Positions 17,852 to 27,178 of a stretch of DNA of 64,000 nt are shown here, in pieces. The notes under the pieces were generated by a model that saw only the letters and a list, made by a program, of their open reading frames with translations, searched no databases and was not told where the DNA came from. Position numbers and translations under genes: made by a program. The stretch is from Sulfitobacter sp. M05 (GTDB lineage: Bacteria; Pseudomonadota; Alphaproteobacteria; Rhodobacterales; Rhodobacteraceae): positions 930,001 to 994,000 of the forward strand of contig NZ_JABEDH010000002.1 of assembly GCF_029285175.1 (NCBI RefSeq), written 5' to 3'. Positions within the stretch are counted from its first letter, which is position 1; each line of letters opens with the position of its first letter.

Positions 17852-19184
17852 GTGTCATCCCCTCGACAAGCAGTGATGGCACAACACGGCTGAGATGGGT
17901 GCGGGCGTCATTGGCCGGGATCATTCTGCGCAACATCTCGCGCAGATTTCCGGCGATGGTGCATTCGTTGATCGTATGGGTGACTTCCCCGTTCTCGACC
18001 CAGAAACCGGCTGCCCCGCGCGAATAATCGCCGGTGTTGGGGTTGATGGTCGATCCGATCATCGAGGTGACCAGCAGGCCGGTGCCCATCTCGCGCAGCA
18101 GCTCGGCGCGGGTTTTCGTACCCTGCGTCAGCGCCACATTCCAGTTCGTTGGCGCGGGCGCGGAAGAGGTGCCGCGTGCCGCGTTACCCGTTGGGTCCAA
18201 CCCCAGCTTGCGGGCATTGGCCAGATCCAGCGTCCAAGCTTGCAGCACGCCGTTTTCGACGATCAACCTTTTGCGCGTTGGCAGACCTTCGGCATCAAAA
18301 GGGCGCGAACCGCTGGTGCGCGGGCGGTGCGGGTCTTCGATCAAAGACAGGGTATCGGGCAGAACCGCCTCGCCCATGGCATCCCGCAGAAAAGAAGCCC
18401 CCCGCGCTACGGCGCTGCCGTTTACGGCAGAGAGCAGATGGCCGATCAGGCTTGAAGAAATCCGTTCGTCAAACAGCACGGGATAGGCACCGGTCGGCGG
18501 TTTGCGAGCCTCCAGCCGTTCCACCGCGCGGTTGCCTGCGGATTGACCGATGTCCTTGGCGCTGCGCAGGTCGCTTTGGAATATCCGCCCGTCACCATCA
18601 TAATCGCGTTCCATCCCCGCGCCGGTGCCGGCAATCGCCACACAAGACAAACCGCGATCCGTGCGGGAATACCCGCCTTCAAACCCGTTGGTCATGGCAG
18701 TGAAAACCTCCTGCGCACCATAGCCAGCGCTGGCGGATTGCACCTGTGTCACCCCCTTGACGGCAAGCGCGGCAGCCTCGGCGCGGGCGGCGTCGTCTTG
18801 CAGCACTTCTGGGGAAGGTTCCGGCGTTGGGTCATAAAGCTCTAGCGCGTCAACGTCCCATGACTGTGCCAGCTGCTCGGGGGTGGCGAGACCAGCATAG
18901 GGGTCTTCGGGGGCTTCGCGCGCCATGGCGACAGCCCGCACCGCCATCTCTTCGATGGTCCGGCCAGAGGTGTCGGAGGCCGAGACCGTCGCCGCACGCT
19001 GGCCGACAAAAACCCGCAGGCCGATGTCGACACCTTCTGCGCGTTCGGCCTGTTCCAAGGTGCCACCGCGCACATCAACAGAAACCGATGTCGCCTGCAC
19101 CGCCTTGGCCTCGGCACTGTCGGCACCTGCTTTGGTGGCCGCCTGCAAAAGCGATTTGGTCAGCGCATCCAAGGGTTGTGACAT
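17838..19184 (-). CDS. pmbA: TldD/PmbA family metalloprotease component
   Basis: The 448-residue protein is a PmbA (TldE) homologue. TldD/TldE form a heterodimeric zinc peptidase that processes small peptides. Typical segments are GVDIGLRVFVGQRAATVSAS, an N-terminal helical DALTKSLLQAATKAGADSAE, GAYPVLFDERISSSLIGHLL, GLPTRKRLIVENGVLQAW and GDYSRGAAGFWVENGEVTH. The HExxxH zinc motif found in TldD is absent, as expected for the PmbA half. No tldD is in this window. First gene of the minus-strand envelope run. Confidence 0.93.
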   Translation of the reverse strand: MSQPLDALTKSLLQAATKAGADSAEAKAVQATSVSVDVRGGTLEQAERAEGVDIGLRVFVGQRAATVSASDTSGRTIEEMAVRAVAMAREAPEDPYAGLATPEQLAQSWDVDALELYDPTPEPSPEVLQDDAARAEAAALAVKGVTQVQSASAGYGAQEVFTAMTNGFEGGYSRTDRGLSCVAIAGTGAGMERDYDGDGRIFQSDLRSAKDIGQSAGNRAVERLEARKPPTGAYPVLFDERISSSLIGHLLSAVNGSAVARGASFLRDAMGEAVLPDTLSLIEDPHRPRTSGSRPFDAEGLPTRKRLIVENGVLQAWTLDLANARKLGLDPTGNAARGTSSAPAPTNWNVALTQGTKTRAELLREMGTGLLVTSMIGSTINPNTGDYSRGAAGFWVENGEVTHTINECTIAGNLREMLRRMIPANDARTHLSRVVPSLLVEGMTLAGA

Positions 19185-19262
19185 GGGGGGGAACTCCGGT
19201 TTGGGTCTGAGCCTAAGGAGGTAACCTGCGCCCCCTCAAAGGACAAGGGACGCATGGGCAAA

Positions 19263-19284
19263 GGGCGCAGCATTTGCCGCGCCC
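19263..19284 (-). terminator. Possible terminator after the DUF2125 gene
   Basis: GGGCGC / GCGCCC form a 6-bp stem with a 10-nt loop; on the minus strand it is followed by TTTGCCC. The T-run is short, so this is a weak candidate, but it lies between the DUF2125 stop (19322) and the pmbA start (19184). Confidence 0.4.
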
Positions 19285-19321
19285 CTGTATCGAATGCAAA
19301 GTTTTGCAGCATCCGTGCCGG

Positions 19322-20854
19322 TTAACGCAGGCGCTGGCCGTTTGCCAAAACCTGCCCGTCCGGGGTGAACTCGATTTTGGATTTCAGCGTGTCGGGTGCG
19401 TCGCCGGGCACTGCGAACAGGCCCATCATCATCCGCGCACCCATCGCCTGATCCTGTGGCAGCAATCCGATTGCAACCAGCTTGTCCAGCAACGCGTTGC
19501 CACCGGACAGCGCAAGGTTCACATCCCCTACCGGGTTGCCGGCACCGGGCACCAGCCCACCAGCGGCCCCGTCAAAGGTAACGTCACCCGCACCTTCCAG
19601 TTTGGCACCAGCCGCATCAACCAGCAATGTGCCAAGGCTGACTTGTTTCACTTCACCGGGAGCCCCTGTCAGGGCGGCTGTTGCCTCGGGGTTCATCCAG
19701 TCGACCAACAGCTTGGCCTTGCCGGTCAGGTCCAGCACAACGGTTGCCGGATCACGCGGCAATTGGGCTGACGGGTCGAACATGCTCCAGATGAAATCGG
19801 ACATGGTGAAATCGGCCATCTTCAGACCAAAGGAGAAATCCTGTTCCTCGTCGGATTTGCTGACGGGCATGGCAAGTTTGAAACCGCTTTCCGCCATTTT
19901 GATCTCGAAGGGCAGAGGCATCATTTCTGCTGTGACGTTTACGTTTAAATCACGCTGGGCCACATCATAGAGCAACCCGTCCGGCCCCATCTTGAACCCG
20001 AAATCGCCACCCTGTGAGGTGGTGGTCATCACATAGTTGCCGTTCTCGGGGTCTTTGATGTCAAACTCTGAACTCCCAGAGGCATAACCCAAGGTGCCGG
20101 CCATATCAAAACCGCTGGAAAGCAGCGTGGCCATATCAGCGTCCTTGGCCATTTCACGGGGCATTTCACCCTGACCTGTAAAGGTGAGACCGTTCATCGC
20201 GCCTTTGATGGCACCTTGAGCATTTTCACCTTCCGGGTCGTTAACAAAGACGTCGAAAGCGACCGCGCTGATGCTGCCGCTTTGGTCATAGCTGCGCATC
20301 TCTCCAACGGTCATGGTTGTCGTGCTGTTCAGGTTGGTGCCGGTGACGTTGATCCGCGCATCGGTGCCGGACATCTCTTTGTCACCCACCTGCATCTGGG
20401 TCATGTCCATCGCAAACTGCTCTGCGGTGTACAGATAGGTCATCGCGTCGGGGTCGCCGCTGGCCGTGATTGCATGGCCGGTCTGGGAGAAATTCAAGGT
20501 CAGCGTAAACGGTTCCCCGCTGCCGGCCTCGTCCGTGCCCGTCATGGTCATGGGCATATCATCAGGCATGACGATCGCGACACTGCCATCGCGGTTCTGG
20601 ACAAAGCCCAGCGTTTCCAATGACAACGACATTACGCCATCGGTTTCAGGCATGGAAAAGCTGAAACGCAGGTCGCTGACAGTCAGGTCGTCACCGCTGA
20701 CGGTCTCGGTCGCTGTGATCTCATACCCCATGCCCTCAAGATAGTTGCGCCAGTCCCCCCAGACATCCTGTGGTGTCAGGTCCGCCCACGCGGCCTGTGT
20801 GGCAAGGGAAAATGGCAGGGCAAGGCCAACTGCAAGCGGCGTGAAACGGGACAT
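19322..20854 (-). CDS. DUF2125 periplasmic protein
   Basis: A 510-residue exported protein with a signal peptide (MSRFTPLAVGLALPFSLATQ, cleavage after AAWA). The body is built of repeated beta-strand segments rich in Met, Asp and Gly (such as MTMTGTDEAGSG and LPFEIKMAESGFKLAMPVS), matching the DUF2125 family. Function unknown. It is a single-gene unit, divergent from the SDR gene at 21012. Confidence 0.88.
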   Translation of the reverse strand: MSRFTPLAVGLALPFSLATQAAWADLTPQDVWGDWRNYLEGMGYEITATETVSGDDLTVSDLRFSFSMPETDGVMSLSLETLGFVQNRDGSVAIVMPDDMPMTMTGTDEAGSGEPFTLTLNFSQTGHAITASGDPDAMTYLYTAEQFAMDMTQMQVGDKEMSGTDARINVTGTNLNSTTTMTVGEMRSYDQSGSISAVAFDVFVNDPEGENAQGAIKGAMNGLTFTGQGEMPREMAKDADMATLLSSGFDMAGTLGYASGSSEFDIKDPENGNYVMTTTSQGGDFGFKMGPDGLLYDVAQRDLNVNVTAEMMPLPFEIKMAESGFKLAMPVSKSDEEQDFSFGLKMADFTMSDFIWSMFDPSAQLPRDPATVVLDLTGKAKLLVDWMNPEATAALTGAPGEVKQVSLGTLLVDAAGAKLEGAGDVTFDGAAGGLVPGAGNPVGDVNLALSGGNALLDKLVAIGLLPQDQAMGARMMMGLFAVPGDAPDTLKSKIEFTPDGQVLANGQRLR

Positions 20855-21011
20855 GTAAAATTCCTTTTTGGCGATTTTTGCGCAAAGTCTGTTAAAGGCC
20901 AGACAAGGTCAAGCAGTCTGGTCGGGGGTGGACCAATGATCGGCGAAACATTACCACATGCCTAAGGTAGAATGCAAAAAATGCGATATAGTACAGGGGG
21001 AAAGCTGCGGT

Positions 21012-21761
21012 ATGGACATGCAAAACAAGACCGTCATGATCACAGGTGCAAGTCGGGGGATCGGCGCAGAAGCCGCGCGGGTATTCGCCGGTGCCGGGGC
21101 GAATGTTGCCTTACTGGCAAGGTCGCAAGACGCACTTGACGGGTTGGTTGCCGAGATCGGCGAGGCGGCCATCGCGATCCCCTGTGATGTGGCAAACTAC
21201 GGCGATATGGCGTCTGCGGTTGAGAAAACCGTGCAGGCCTTTGGCGGGCTGGACGTCCTGATCAATAACGCAGGTGTCATCGAACCGGTTGCCCATCTGG
21301 CAGAGGCTGATGCAGAGGCATGGGGGCAGGTGATCGACATCAACCTCAAGGGGGTGTTCAACGGGATGCGGGCTGCCTTGCCGGTGATGAAGGGCAATGG
21401 TGGCGGTTCGATCCTGACCATTTCATCTGGCGCGGCGCATGGGCCGGTCGAGGCATGGAGCCACTACTGCGCCTCGAAAGCGGCGGTTCACATGCTGACC
21501 AAATGCGTACATCTGGAAGAGGCCGCACAGGGCATCCGCGCCATTGGCCTGTCACCCGGTACGGTCGCCACCCAGATGCAGCGCGAGATCAAGGCATCGG
21601 GCATCAATCCGGTGAGTAAACTTGCGTGGGAAGACCATGTGCCGGCAGATTGGCCTGCCAAATGTCTGTTGTGGATGTGTAGCCCCGAGGCGGACGGTTT
21701 CGCGGGCGAGGAAATCTCGCTGCGTGACGAGGGCATTCGCCGTGCGGTGGGCCTGACATGA
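21012..21761 (+). CDS. Short-chain dehydrogenase/reductase
   Basis: A 249-residue SDR oxidoreductase. The cofactor motif is TGASRGIGAEAARVFA, followed by NNAGVIEPVAHL. The catalytic set is serine in ISSGAAHGP and YxxxK in HYCASKAAVHM. No arginine-rich NADP signature stands out, so cofactor and substrate are open. I chose ATG 21012 because GGGGGAAAG lies at a suitable distance; the frame extends to 20958 with a Cys-rich start that looks non-coding. The stop overlaps the enoyl-CoA hydratase start by 4 nt. Confidence 0.9.
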   Translation: MDMQNKTVMITGASRGIGAEAARVFAGAGANVALLARSQDALDGLVAEIGEAAIAIPCDVANYGDMASAVEKTVQAFGGLDVLINNAGVIEPVAHLAEADAEAWGQVIDINLKGVFNGMRAALPVMKGNGGGSILTISSGAAHGPVEAWSHYCASKAAVHMLTKCVHLEEAAQGIRAIGLSPGTVATQMQREIKASGINPVSKLAWEDHVPADWPAKCLLWMCSPEADGFAGEEISLRDEGIRRAVGLT

Positions 21762-22369
21762 TCGCGCTGCACAAGGATGCGGACATTTGGACGGTCACAT
21801 TGAACCGGACTGACAAGGCAAATTCACTGACCCATGCCATGCTGACCGAACTGGCCGAGATCATGGAAGGGGCGGGGGAAGCCCGCGCCGTGGTCCTGAC
21901 CGGACGCGGCAAGGTCTTTAGTGCCGGTGCCGATCTGGACGAAGCCCGCGCGGGTCTGGCAACCTCGGATGTCTGGGAGCGTCTGTCGGGGGCGATTGCT
22001 GCCTTGCCGGGGCTGACCATCGCTGCGCTGAATGGCACGCTGGCGGGGGGCGCGATGGGCATGGCGCTGGCCTGTGATTTGCGCCTCGCGGTGCCAACGG
22101 CCAAGTTTTTCTATCCGGTGATGAAGCTCGGCTTTCTACCGCAACCCTCTGATCCAGCGCGGATGGCTGCGTTGATCGGCCCCGCACGGACCAAGCTGAT
22201 CCTGATGGGCGGTCAAAAGATCACCGCAACCGAGGCCGTGAACTTTGGCCTGATTGACCGGATTGTCGAAGCGGAGGAGTTGTTGACACAGGCGCAGGAA
22301 ATATGCGCCCTGACCGTCGCTGCCAAACCGGAGATCGCCGCCGAAATCAAACGGATGTGCGCGCCCTAG
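21758..22369 (+). CDS. Enoyl-CoA hydratase/isomerase family protein
   Basis: A 203-residue crotonase-fold protein, shorter than the common 255-260. It has the N-terminal VTLNRTDKANSLTHAML, the oxyanion loop GKVFSAGADLDEA and NGTLAGGAMGMALACDLRLA. The usual second catalytic acid (E/D at ..P-E-..G) aligns with FYPVMKLGFLPQPSD, where a proline replaces the common glutamate, so it may act on another reaction. It overlaps the SDR gene by 4 nt. The last codon and TAG stop are followed by GGGTCAGGA, a short sequence repeated elsewhere. Confidence 0.87.
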   Translation: MIALHKDADIWTVTLNRTDKANSLTHAMLTELAEIMEGAGEARAVVLTGRGKVFSAGADLDEARAGLATSDVWERLSGAIAALPGLTIAALNGTLAGGAMGMALACDLRLAVPTAKFFYPVMKLGFLPQPSDPARMAALIGPARTKLILMGGQKITATEAVNFGLIDRIVEAEELLTQAQEICALTVAAKPEIAAEIKRMCAP

Positions 22370-22567
22370 GGTCAGGAAAACGCGCATTGGTGCCTCGTGT
22401 GGTTTTGCGCAACCGTTAATATACCCCTGCGCACTGTCAAGGCTCCGACCGGCCACAGGCCCCGAGAATTGTCCGGCAAAACGGGGGCTGCGGCGCAAAA
22501 ACCTTGAACCTTGCGGCCAAGGCAGGCAAGAGCATGGCGCAACAGGTGCGTAAAACAAGGCGATACC

Positions 22568-23899
22568 ATGCAATTTGACCTCTCTTCTCAGCCGGAAATT
22601 GTGCAACAGGCCTATGGCTATGCGGTGCAGGGGTGGGAACTGGCACTAAGCTGGCTGTTAAGTCCCGCCGCATGGTCGCAGTTTGCGCTGCTGGTATTGG
22701 CGTGGTTCTTTGCCGGGATGATCGCGCGGCGGATGAAGCCCGCGTTACATCGGTTGATTGATCCGGGCGAAACCGACAATGTTTTTACCCCGGCGCGCCG
22801 CTTTGTCTTGCCGTTTCTTGCGCTGATTTCCCCAGTGCTTGCCTATGCGTTGACGGGCATTGGTGAGGGCATTGTAAGGTCCTTGTTTGATTCCGGTGCG
22901 GTCATTGCCTTTGGCAAACGTCTGTTTCTGTTTATGGCGGCGCGTGCGTTGGTGCGCGATATCATCAGTGATCCGTTCCTCAAACTGTTGGGCCGCTACA
23001 TCCTGCTGCCGATCATGGCGGTTTATGCGCTGGGTCTGCTGGACGTCGCCAATGCGACCCTGACCGACACCGTCGTCGGGGTTGGCAACATCAGCTTTTC
23101 GTTGATGACATTGGTGCGTGGCCTGATTGCGGGGTCGCTGTTGTTCTGGCTGGGGCAATGGTCGAATTCGCAAACCACGGCGCTGATTACCAAAAACGAA
23201 AAAATGCGCCCGTCGATCCGGCAATTGCTGATCAAGACTGCGGAGTTTTCGATCTTTGCCATCGCATTCCTGTTGCTGATGAACATCATGGGCATCAACC
23301 TAAGCGCCCTTGCCGTGCTGGGCGGGGCCATTGGTGTTGGTCTTGGGTTTGGCCTGCAAAAGATTGCATCGAACTTTATTTCAGGGGTGATCCTGCTGGT
23401 TGAAGGGCAGGCAACTGTCGGGGATTACGTTGAACTGGATGGCGGCGAGCAGGGTAAGATCGTCAAGATGATGGCCCGTGCTGCAATCCTTGAAACCTTT
23501 GACGGGCGTTGGATCGTTGTCCCAAACGAGGATTTCATCACCACACGGGTGGTCAATTATTCCGACAGTGGCTCTGCCAACCGCTACGAGGCACCGTTTT
23601 CGGTCAGCTACGACACAGATATTAACCTTGTGCCGCCTCTGATTGAAGCGGCGGTTGCCACCCATCCGGAAGTGTTGGATCTGCCTTACCCCCCCGATTG
23701 CGAATTACGCGGCTTTGGCGACAACGGCATTGATTTCGCGGTAGAATTCTGGGTCAACGGGTTGGACGACGGGCCGAACAAATACACATCCGACGTGCTG
23801 TTCCTGATCTGGAACGCCTTGAAAGACGCCGGTATCGAAATTCCCTATCCGCAACGTGTTGTCGAGATAAAGGGTGGATTTCCGAAAGGGGACGCATGA
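22568..23899 (+). CDS. MscS-family mechanosensitive channel
   Basis: A 443-residue protein with an N-terminal multi-helix membrane region (about residues 25-240). The pore helix follows as LSALAVLGGAIGVGLGFGLQKIASNFISG, the classic MscS glycine/alanine-packed TM3. The soluble beta domain (EGQATVGDYVELDGGEQGKI, RWIVVPNEDFIT) and the alpha/beta C-terminus (FAVEFWVNG) complete it. It releases solutes on hypo-osmotic shock. The ATG at 22568 is preferred over the 22511 start. The stop overlaps the next gene by 4 nt. Confidence 0.94.
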   Translation: MQFDLSSQPEIVQQAYGYAVQGWELALSWLLSPAAWSQFALLVLAWFFAGMIARRMKPALHRLIDPGETDNVFTPARRFVLPFLALISPVLAYALTGIGEGIVRSLFDSGAVIAFGKRLFLFMAARALVRDIISDPFLKLLGRYILLPIMAVYALGLLDVANATLTDTVVGVGNISFSLMTLVRGLIAGSLLFWLGQWSNSQTTALITKNEKMRPSIRQLLIKTAEFSIFAIAFLLLMNIMGINLSALAVLGGAIGVGLGFGLQKIASNFISGVILLVEGQATVGDYVELDGGEQGKIVKMMARAAILETFDGRWIVVPNEDFITTRVVNYSDSGSANRYEAPFSVSYDTDINLVPPLIEAAVATHPEVLDLPYPPDCELRGFGDNGIDFAVEFWVNGLDDGPNKYTSDVLFLIWNALKDAGIEIPYPQRVVEIKGGFPKGDA

Positions 23900-25080
23900 A
23901 ACATGCGGTGGTGATTGGCGCGGGCCCTGCGGGGTTGATGGCTGCCGAAGTGATGGCCCAAGCTGGGCTGCGGGTGACGATCTGCGAGGGGAAGCCCTCG
24001 GTCGGGCGCAAGTTTCTGATGGCGGGGAAATCCGGTCTGAACCTGACCAAGGACGAGGCCCCTGTGCCCTTCATGGAAGTTTTTGCCGAAGCCCGCAGTC
24101 CGCTGTCCCCGATGATCGAAAGCTTTGGCTCGGAGGCGGTGCAAGATTGGGCGCGGGGCTTGGGGCAGGCGGTTTTTACCGGCACGACGGGCCGGGTGTT
24201 CCCCAAAGCAATGAAAGCATCGCCTTTGTTGCGGGCATGGATGGGCCGTCTGGGTGATCTGGGCGTGCGCGTAAATACACGCTGGTTATGGCAGGGCTGG
24301 AACGGTGACGCCTTGAGCTTCCAGACACCGGAGGGGGTGCAGGAACTGGCCGCGGATGTGACGGTTCTGGCGCTGGGCGGTGCCAGCTGGTCACGTTTGG
24401 GCGCGACGGGCAGTTGGGCAGAGACACTGGCCGCAAAAGAGGTGGCATTGGCCCCCTTTGCCGGCTCAAATGCTGGGGTCCAAGTCGCATGGTCGGAACA
24501 TATGACGAAACATTTGGGCACACCGCTGAAAGGCGTGGCATGGCAAGCCGGACCTTACCATTCACGGGGCGAGGCCACCTTGTCTGCGCAAGGGTTGGAA
24601 GGCGGCGGCATCTATTCGGTTTCCCGTGGGGTGCGCGAAGGGCACGCGCTGTTCCTTGATCTGTTGCCCGATATGACGGTGCCGCAGATCACCAGCAAAC
24701 TGCAAGCGCCGCGGGGCAAGGCCAGCCTGTCAAATCACCTGCGTAAAACATTGCGGCTGACACCTGCGCAAATTGCGCTGGTACAGGAAATGTCGCGCCC
24801 CTTGCCTGATAAACTGCGGGCAACGGCGCGGCTGTTAAAGGCGCTACCGATCAAGAATGCAGGGCTGCGCCCGATGGATGAAGCAATTTCAACCGCTGGC
24901 GGTATCCGGTTCGCAGCGATGGACGAGGGGTTGATGCTGCGCGGTCTGCCCGGCGTGTTTGCCGCCGGTGAAATGCTGGATTGGGAAGCACCAACAGGCG
25001 GTTACCTGATCACGGCCTGTCTTGCGACGGGCCGTTGGGCCGGACAACATGCGGCGGAGTGGGCGTTGTCGGCGGGGTAA
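23896..25080 (+). CDS. HI0933/BaiN-like flavoprotein (TIGR03862 type)
   Basis: A 394-residue NAD(P)/FAD-dependent oxidoreductase of the HI0933-like group. The dinucleotide motif is VIGAGPAGLMAAEVM at the start. FLMAGKSGLNLTKDEA follows, and TGRVFPKAMKASPLLRAW is the second landmark of the family. GVFAAGEMLDWEAPTGGYLI forms the C-terminal FAD contact. The biological substrate is unknown. It overlaps mscS by 4 nt. Confidence 0.9.
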   Translation: MKHAVVIGAGPAGLMAAEVMAQAGLRVTICEGKPSVGRKFLMAGKSGLNLTKDEAPVPFMEVFAEARSPLSPMIESFGSEAVQDWARGLGQAVFTGTTGRVFPKAMKASPLLRAWMGRLGDLGVRVNTRWLWQGWNGDALSFQTPEGVQELAADVTVLALGGASWSRLGATGSWAETLAAKEVALAPFAGSNAGVQVAWSEHMTKHLGTPLKGVAWQAGPYHSRGEATLSAQGLEGGGIYSVSRGVREGHALFLDLLPDMTVPQITSKLQAPRGKASLSNHLRKTLRLTPAQIALVQEMSRPLPDKLRATARLLKALPIKNAGLRPMDEAISTAGGIRFAAMDEGLMLRGLPGVFAAGEMLDWEAPTGGYLITACLATGRWAGQHAAEWALSAG

Positions 25081-25098
25081 TCCCCGCCTTGCGCTGAT

Positions 25099-25683
25099 TT
25101 ATCTGGCTTGGGCGGCTTTGAAGGCGTCGCGCTGGCGCATGGTTGCGGCCCATTGCCCCAATTTGTCACTCACCCGTGGAAACCCCGCGCCAATCGACCA
25201 GTTGATGCATTGTACCGCCAGAATGTCGGCATGGGTCATCTGATCTCCCATCAGAAACGGCCCTTCAAGGCGTTCGCTAAGCAGATCGGCGGCGCGGGCG
25301 AATTCGCCTTTCAGGCTGTCCTTGATCTCGGGCATACGCTGCTCTTCTGGAAAGACGAAACTGTGTTTCGCGGCGGCCCAAAGAATCGCATCGAATTCGT
25401 CGATCAGCCAGAATGTCATTGCGTCCTGCTGAGCGCGGGCGATTGTGCCAGCGGGGGCGGTCAACTTGCCATGTTTATCGCCCAGATAGGTCATGATGGC
25501 GACACTGTCGGTCAAGACCGCATCACCGTCGAGCAAGGCGGGAATTTTGCCCGACGGATTGTACTTCAACGCCTCGGGGGTGCGGGGGCCAGCACCGATA
25601 TGTGCATATTCCTCGCCCAGTTCCTCAAGCATCCACATGACGCGCAATGCGCGGGATTTTGTAGCGCCGATAACAGTATACAT
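25099..25683 (-). CDS. Glutathione S-transferase family protein
   Basis: A 194-residue GST-fold protein. The thioredoxin-like N-terminus (MYTVIGATKSRALRVMWMLE) continues to NPSGKIPALLDGD and LTDSVAIMTYLGD, the glutathione-binding SNAIL/TRIP-like region. The helical domain contains FLMGDQMTHADILAVQCINW, the conserved D of the C-terminal fold. Length is slightly short of typical. Convergent with the flavoprotein gene, 18 nt away. Confidence 0.9.
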   Translation of the reverse strand: MYTVIGATKSRALRVMWMLEELGEEYAHIGAGPRTPEALKYNPSGKIPALLDGDAVLTDSVAIMTYLGDKHGKLTAPAGTIARAQQDAMTFWLIDEFDAILWAAAKHSFVFPEEQRMPEIKDSLKGEFARAADLLSERLEGPFLMGDQMTHADILAVQCINWSIGAGFPRVSDKLGQWAATMRQRDAFKAAQAR

Positions 25684-25694
25684 GGGGTTTCCTT

Positions 25695-26699
25695 CTAGCG
25701 GTTTCTTTGGCCGCCCAGCATCGCAAGGCGGATAAATGCACGTTCAACCAGCGCAATCGCGGGCGCGTTCTGGCCCGCTGAACGCAGGGTCAGATCGGTA
25801 TCGGTCAGCACCGATAGGGCGGTTTCCAACTTGGCCGCACCCCAGTTTTTGGACTGGCGGGTCACGCGTTCACGGTCGCGCACCCCATAGACCGGCGCGC
25901 CGGGATTGGCCGCAATACGGTAGAGCGTGCGAAAATGGCGGGTGGCCATAATGGTCAGAGTCACAGCAGTCACCCCCTGAGCTTGCAGTTTGCTCATCAC
26001 CGGGCCGATGTCACGGGCGCGGGCCTCGGCCACCACATGCAGGATGTCATCCACATCCGCCTCGGTCGAGGTGGGCGCGCAGGCGGCAACGTCATCGGTA
26101 CTCAGCGTCGAAGCGTCATTCAATTTGTACAGCGACAGCTTTTCCAGCGTCTGGCGGAAATCGCCTGGATCAATCACCCGCGCCAGATCCGAAAGGGCCG
26201 CCATGGCATCGCCATCCGGCGTCAGCTTGGCCTCGGCCAGCATCCGTTCGATTTCAGCGCGGTCAGGCGGATTGTCATAGATCGCCAGCGCATAGGCGTT
26301 CGGATGTGCCTCAAACGCCTTACGCACCTTCGAGGTTTTCTTGAGATCGCCGCCGGTTACGACAATCTGCGCGTCACCGATTTGCCAGTCCTTCAAGGTA
26401 TCCAACAATATCTTGGCAATATTGTCGTTGGCATCCTCCACCAGCGCGGCGCGCGGACCGGGGAAAAAACCGATGGCCTTGATCGCATCCAGCAACATCG
26501 CGGGTTCGCGACGCAGCTCGCCTGCGGGAATCCGTGTCAGGCGCATTTCCTCCTCGGCATTCGGGCCCAACAGCGCCTTGAGGAATTCCTGTCGTTTCAG
26601 TGCCACACGCATGGCGTCCCCGCCAAAGATCAGCAGGCCGGTTTTATCCTTGTCCGGTTTTTTGAAATAGGGCGTGGCGTCACGCGGGCTAAGCTTCAT
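25695..26699 (-). CDS. holA: DNA polymerase III subunit delta
   Basis: HolA opens the beta clamp in the clamp-loader complex. The 334-residue protein has the delta-subunit order: LIFGGDAMRVALKRQEFLKAL; PGPRAALVEDANDNIAK; the region AYALAIYDNPPDRAEIERML; and C-terminal VYGVRDRERVTRQSKNWG. It overlaps lptE by 4 nt, an arrangement (leuS-lptE-holA) common in alphaproteobacteria. Confidence 0.93.
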   Translation of the reverse strand: MKLSPRDATPYFKKPDKDKTGLLIFGGDAMRVALKRQEFLKALLGPNAEEEMRLTRIPAGELRREPAMLLDAIKAIGFFPGPRAALVEDANDNIAKILLDTLKDWQIGDAQIVVTGGDLKKTSKVRKAFEAHPNAYALAIYDNPPDRAEIERMLAEAKLTPDGDAMAALSDLARVIDPGDFRQTLEKLSLYKLNDASTLSTDDVAACAPTSTEADVDDILHVVAEARARDIGPVMSKLQAQGVTAVTLTIMATRHFRTLYRIAANPGAPVYGVRDRERVTRQSKNWGAAKLETALSVLTDTDLTLRSAGQNAPAIALVERAFIRLAMLGGQRNR

Positions 26700-27178
26700 G
26701 CGTTGATTTCAGTGGCATATAGACGGCTGACGATTTGATCGGCGATGATCGTCATCAGGCGTTCCTGAGAGTTTTGTTCGCCGGCGAGCGTTTCAACCGT
26801 GGTGCCGGTGGCGGAATAGCCAACAAAGTTCTCGACCATGCCCGAGGTCACGATCTGTCCGTTTGCCAGATTGCGCAGGCTGTAGCGGACACTGGCCAGA
26901 CGGTTGAACCGTCCGGTGTCACCTTCGCGGTCAATTGCCAGCTGCGCTTCGGAGGTGCTGATCACCAGTGACAAGGCAAATGCCGGATCATTGCTGCGTC
27001 CCAGACGGTTTTCCAGTTCGCGCACCAGAAGATAGCTGTCCTGACTGCCGGGCGGATCGACGGCCACGCGGTTTTGCAAAACCGCCCCCGCGCCACCCGG
27101 CGCATAAACCGGTTCAAACCCGCAGGCCGCAAGGGCCAGCGGGGCAAGAAGGAAAAAGCGGCGATTAAGCGACAACAT
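26696..27178 (-). CDS. lptE: LPS-assembly lipoprotein LptE
   Basis: LptE plugs the LptD barrel that inserts LPS into the outer membrane. The 160-residue protein has a lipoprotein signal ([14 protein letters not shown], lipid Cys19), then [32 protein letters not shown] and [20 protein letters not shown] match the LptE/RlpB C-terminal region. It starts inside the end of leuS (14-nt overlap) and ends over the start of holA. Confidence 0.93.
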   Translation of the reverse strand: MLSLNRRFFLLAPLALAACGFEPVYAPGGAGAVLQNRVAVDPPGSQDSYLLVRELENRLGRSNDPAFALSLVISTSEAQLAIDREGDTGRFNRLASVRYSLRNLANGQIVTSGMVENFVGYSATGTTVETLAGEQNSQERLMTIIADQIVSRLYATEINA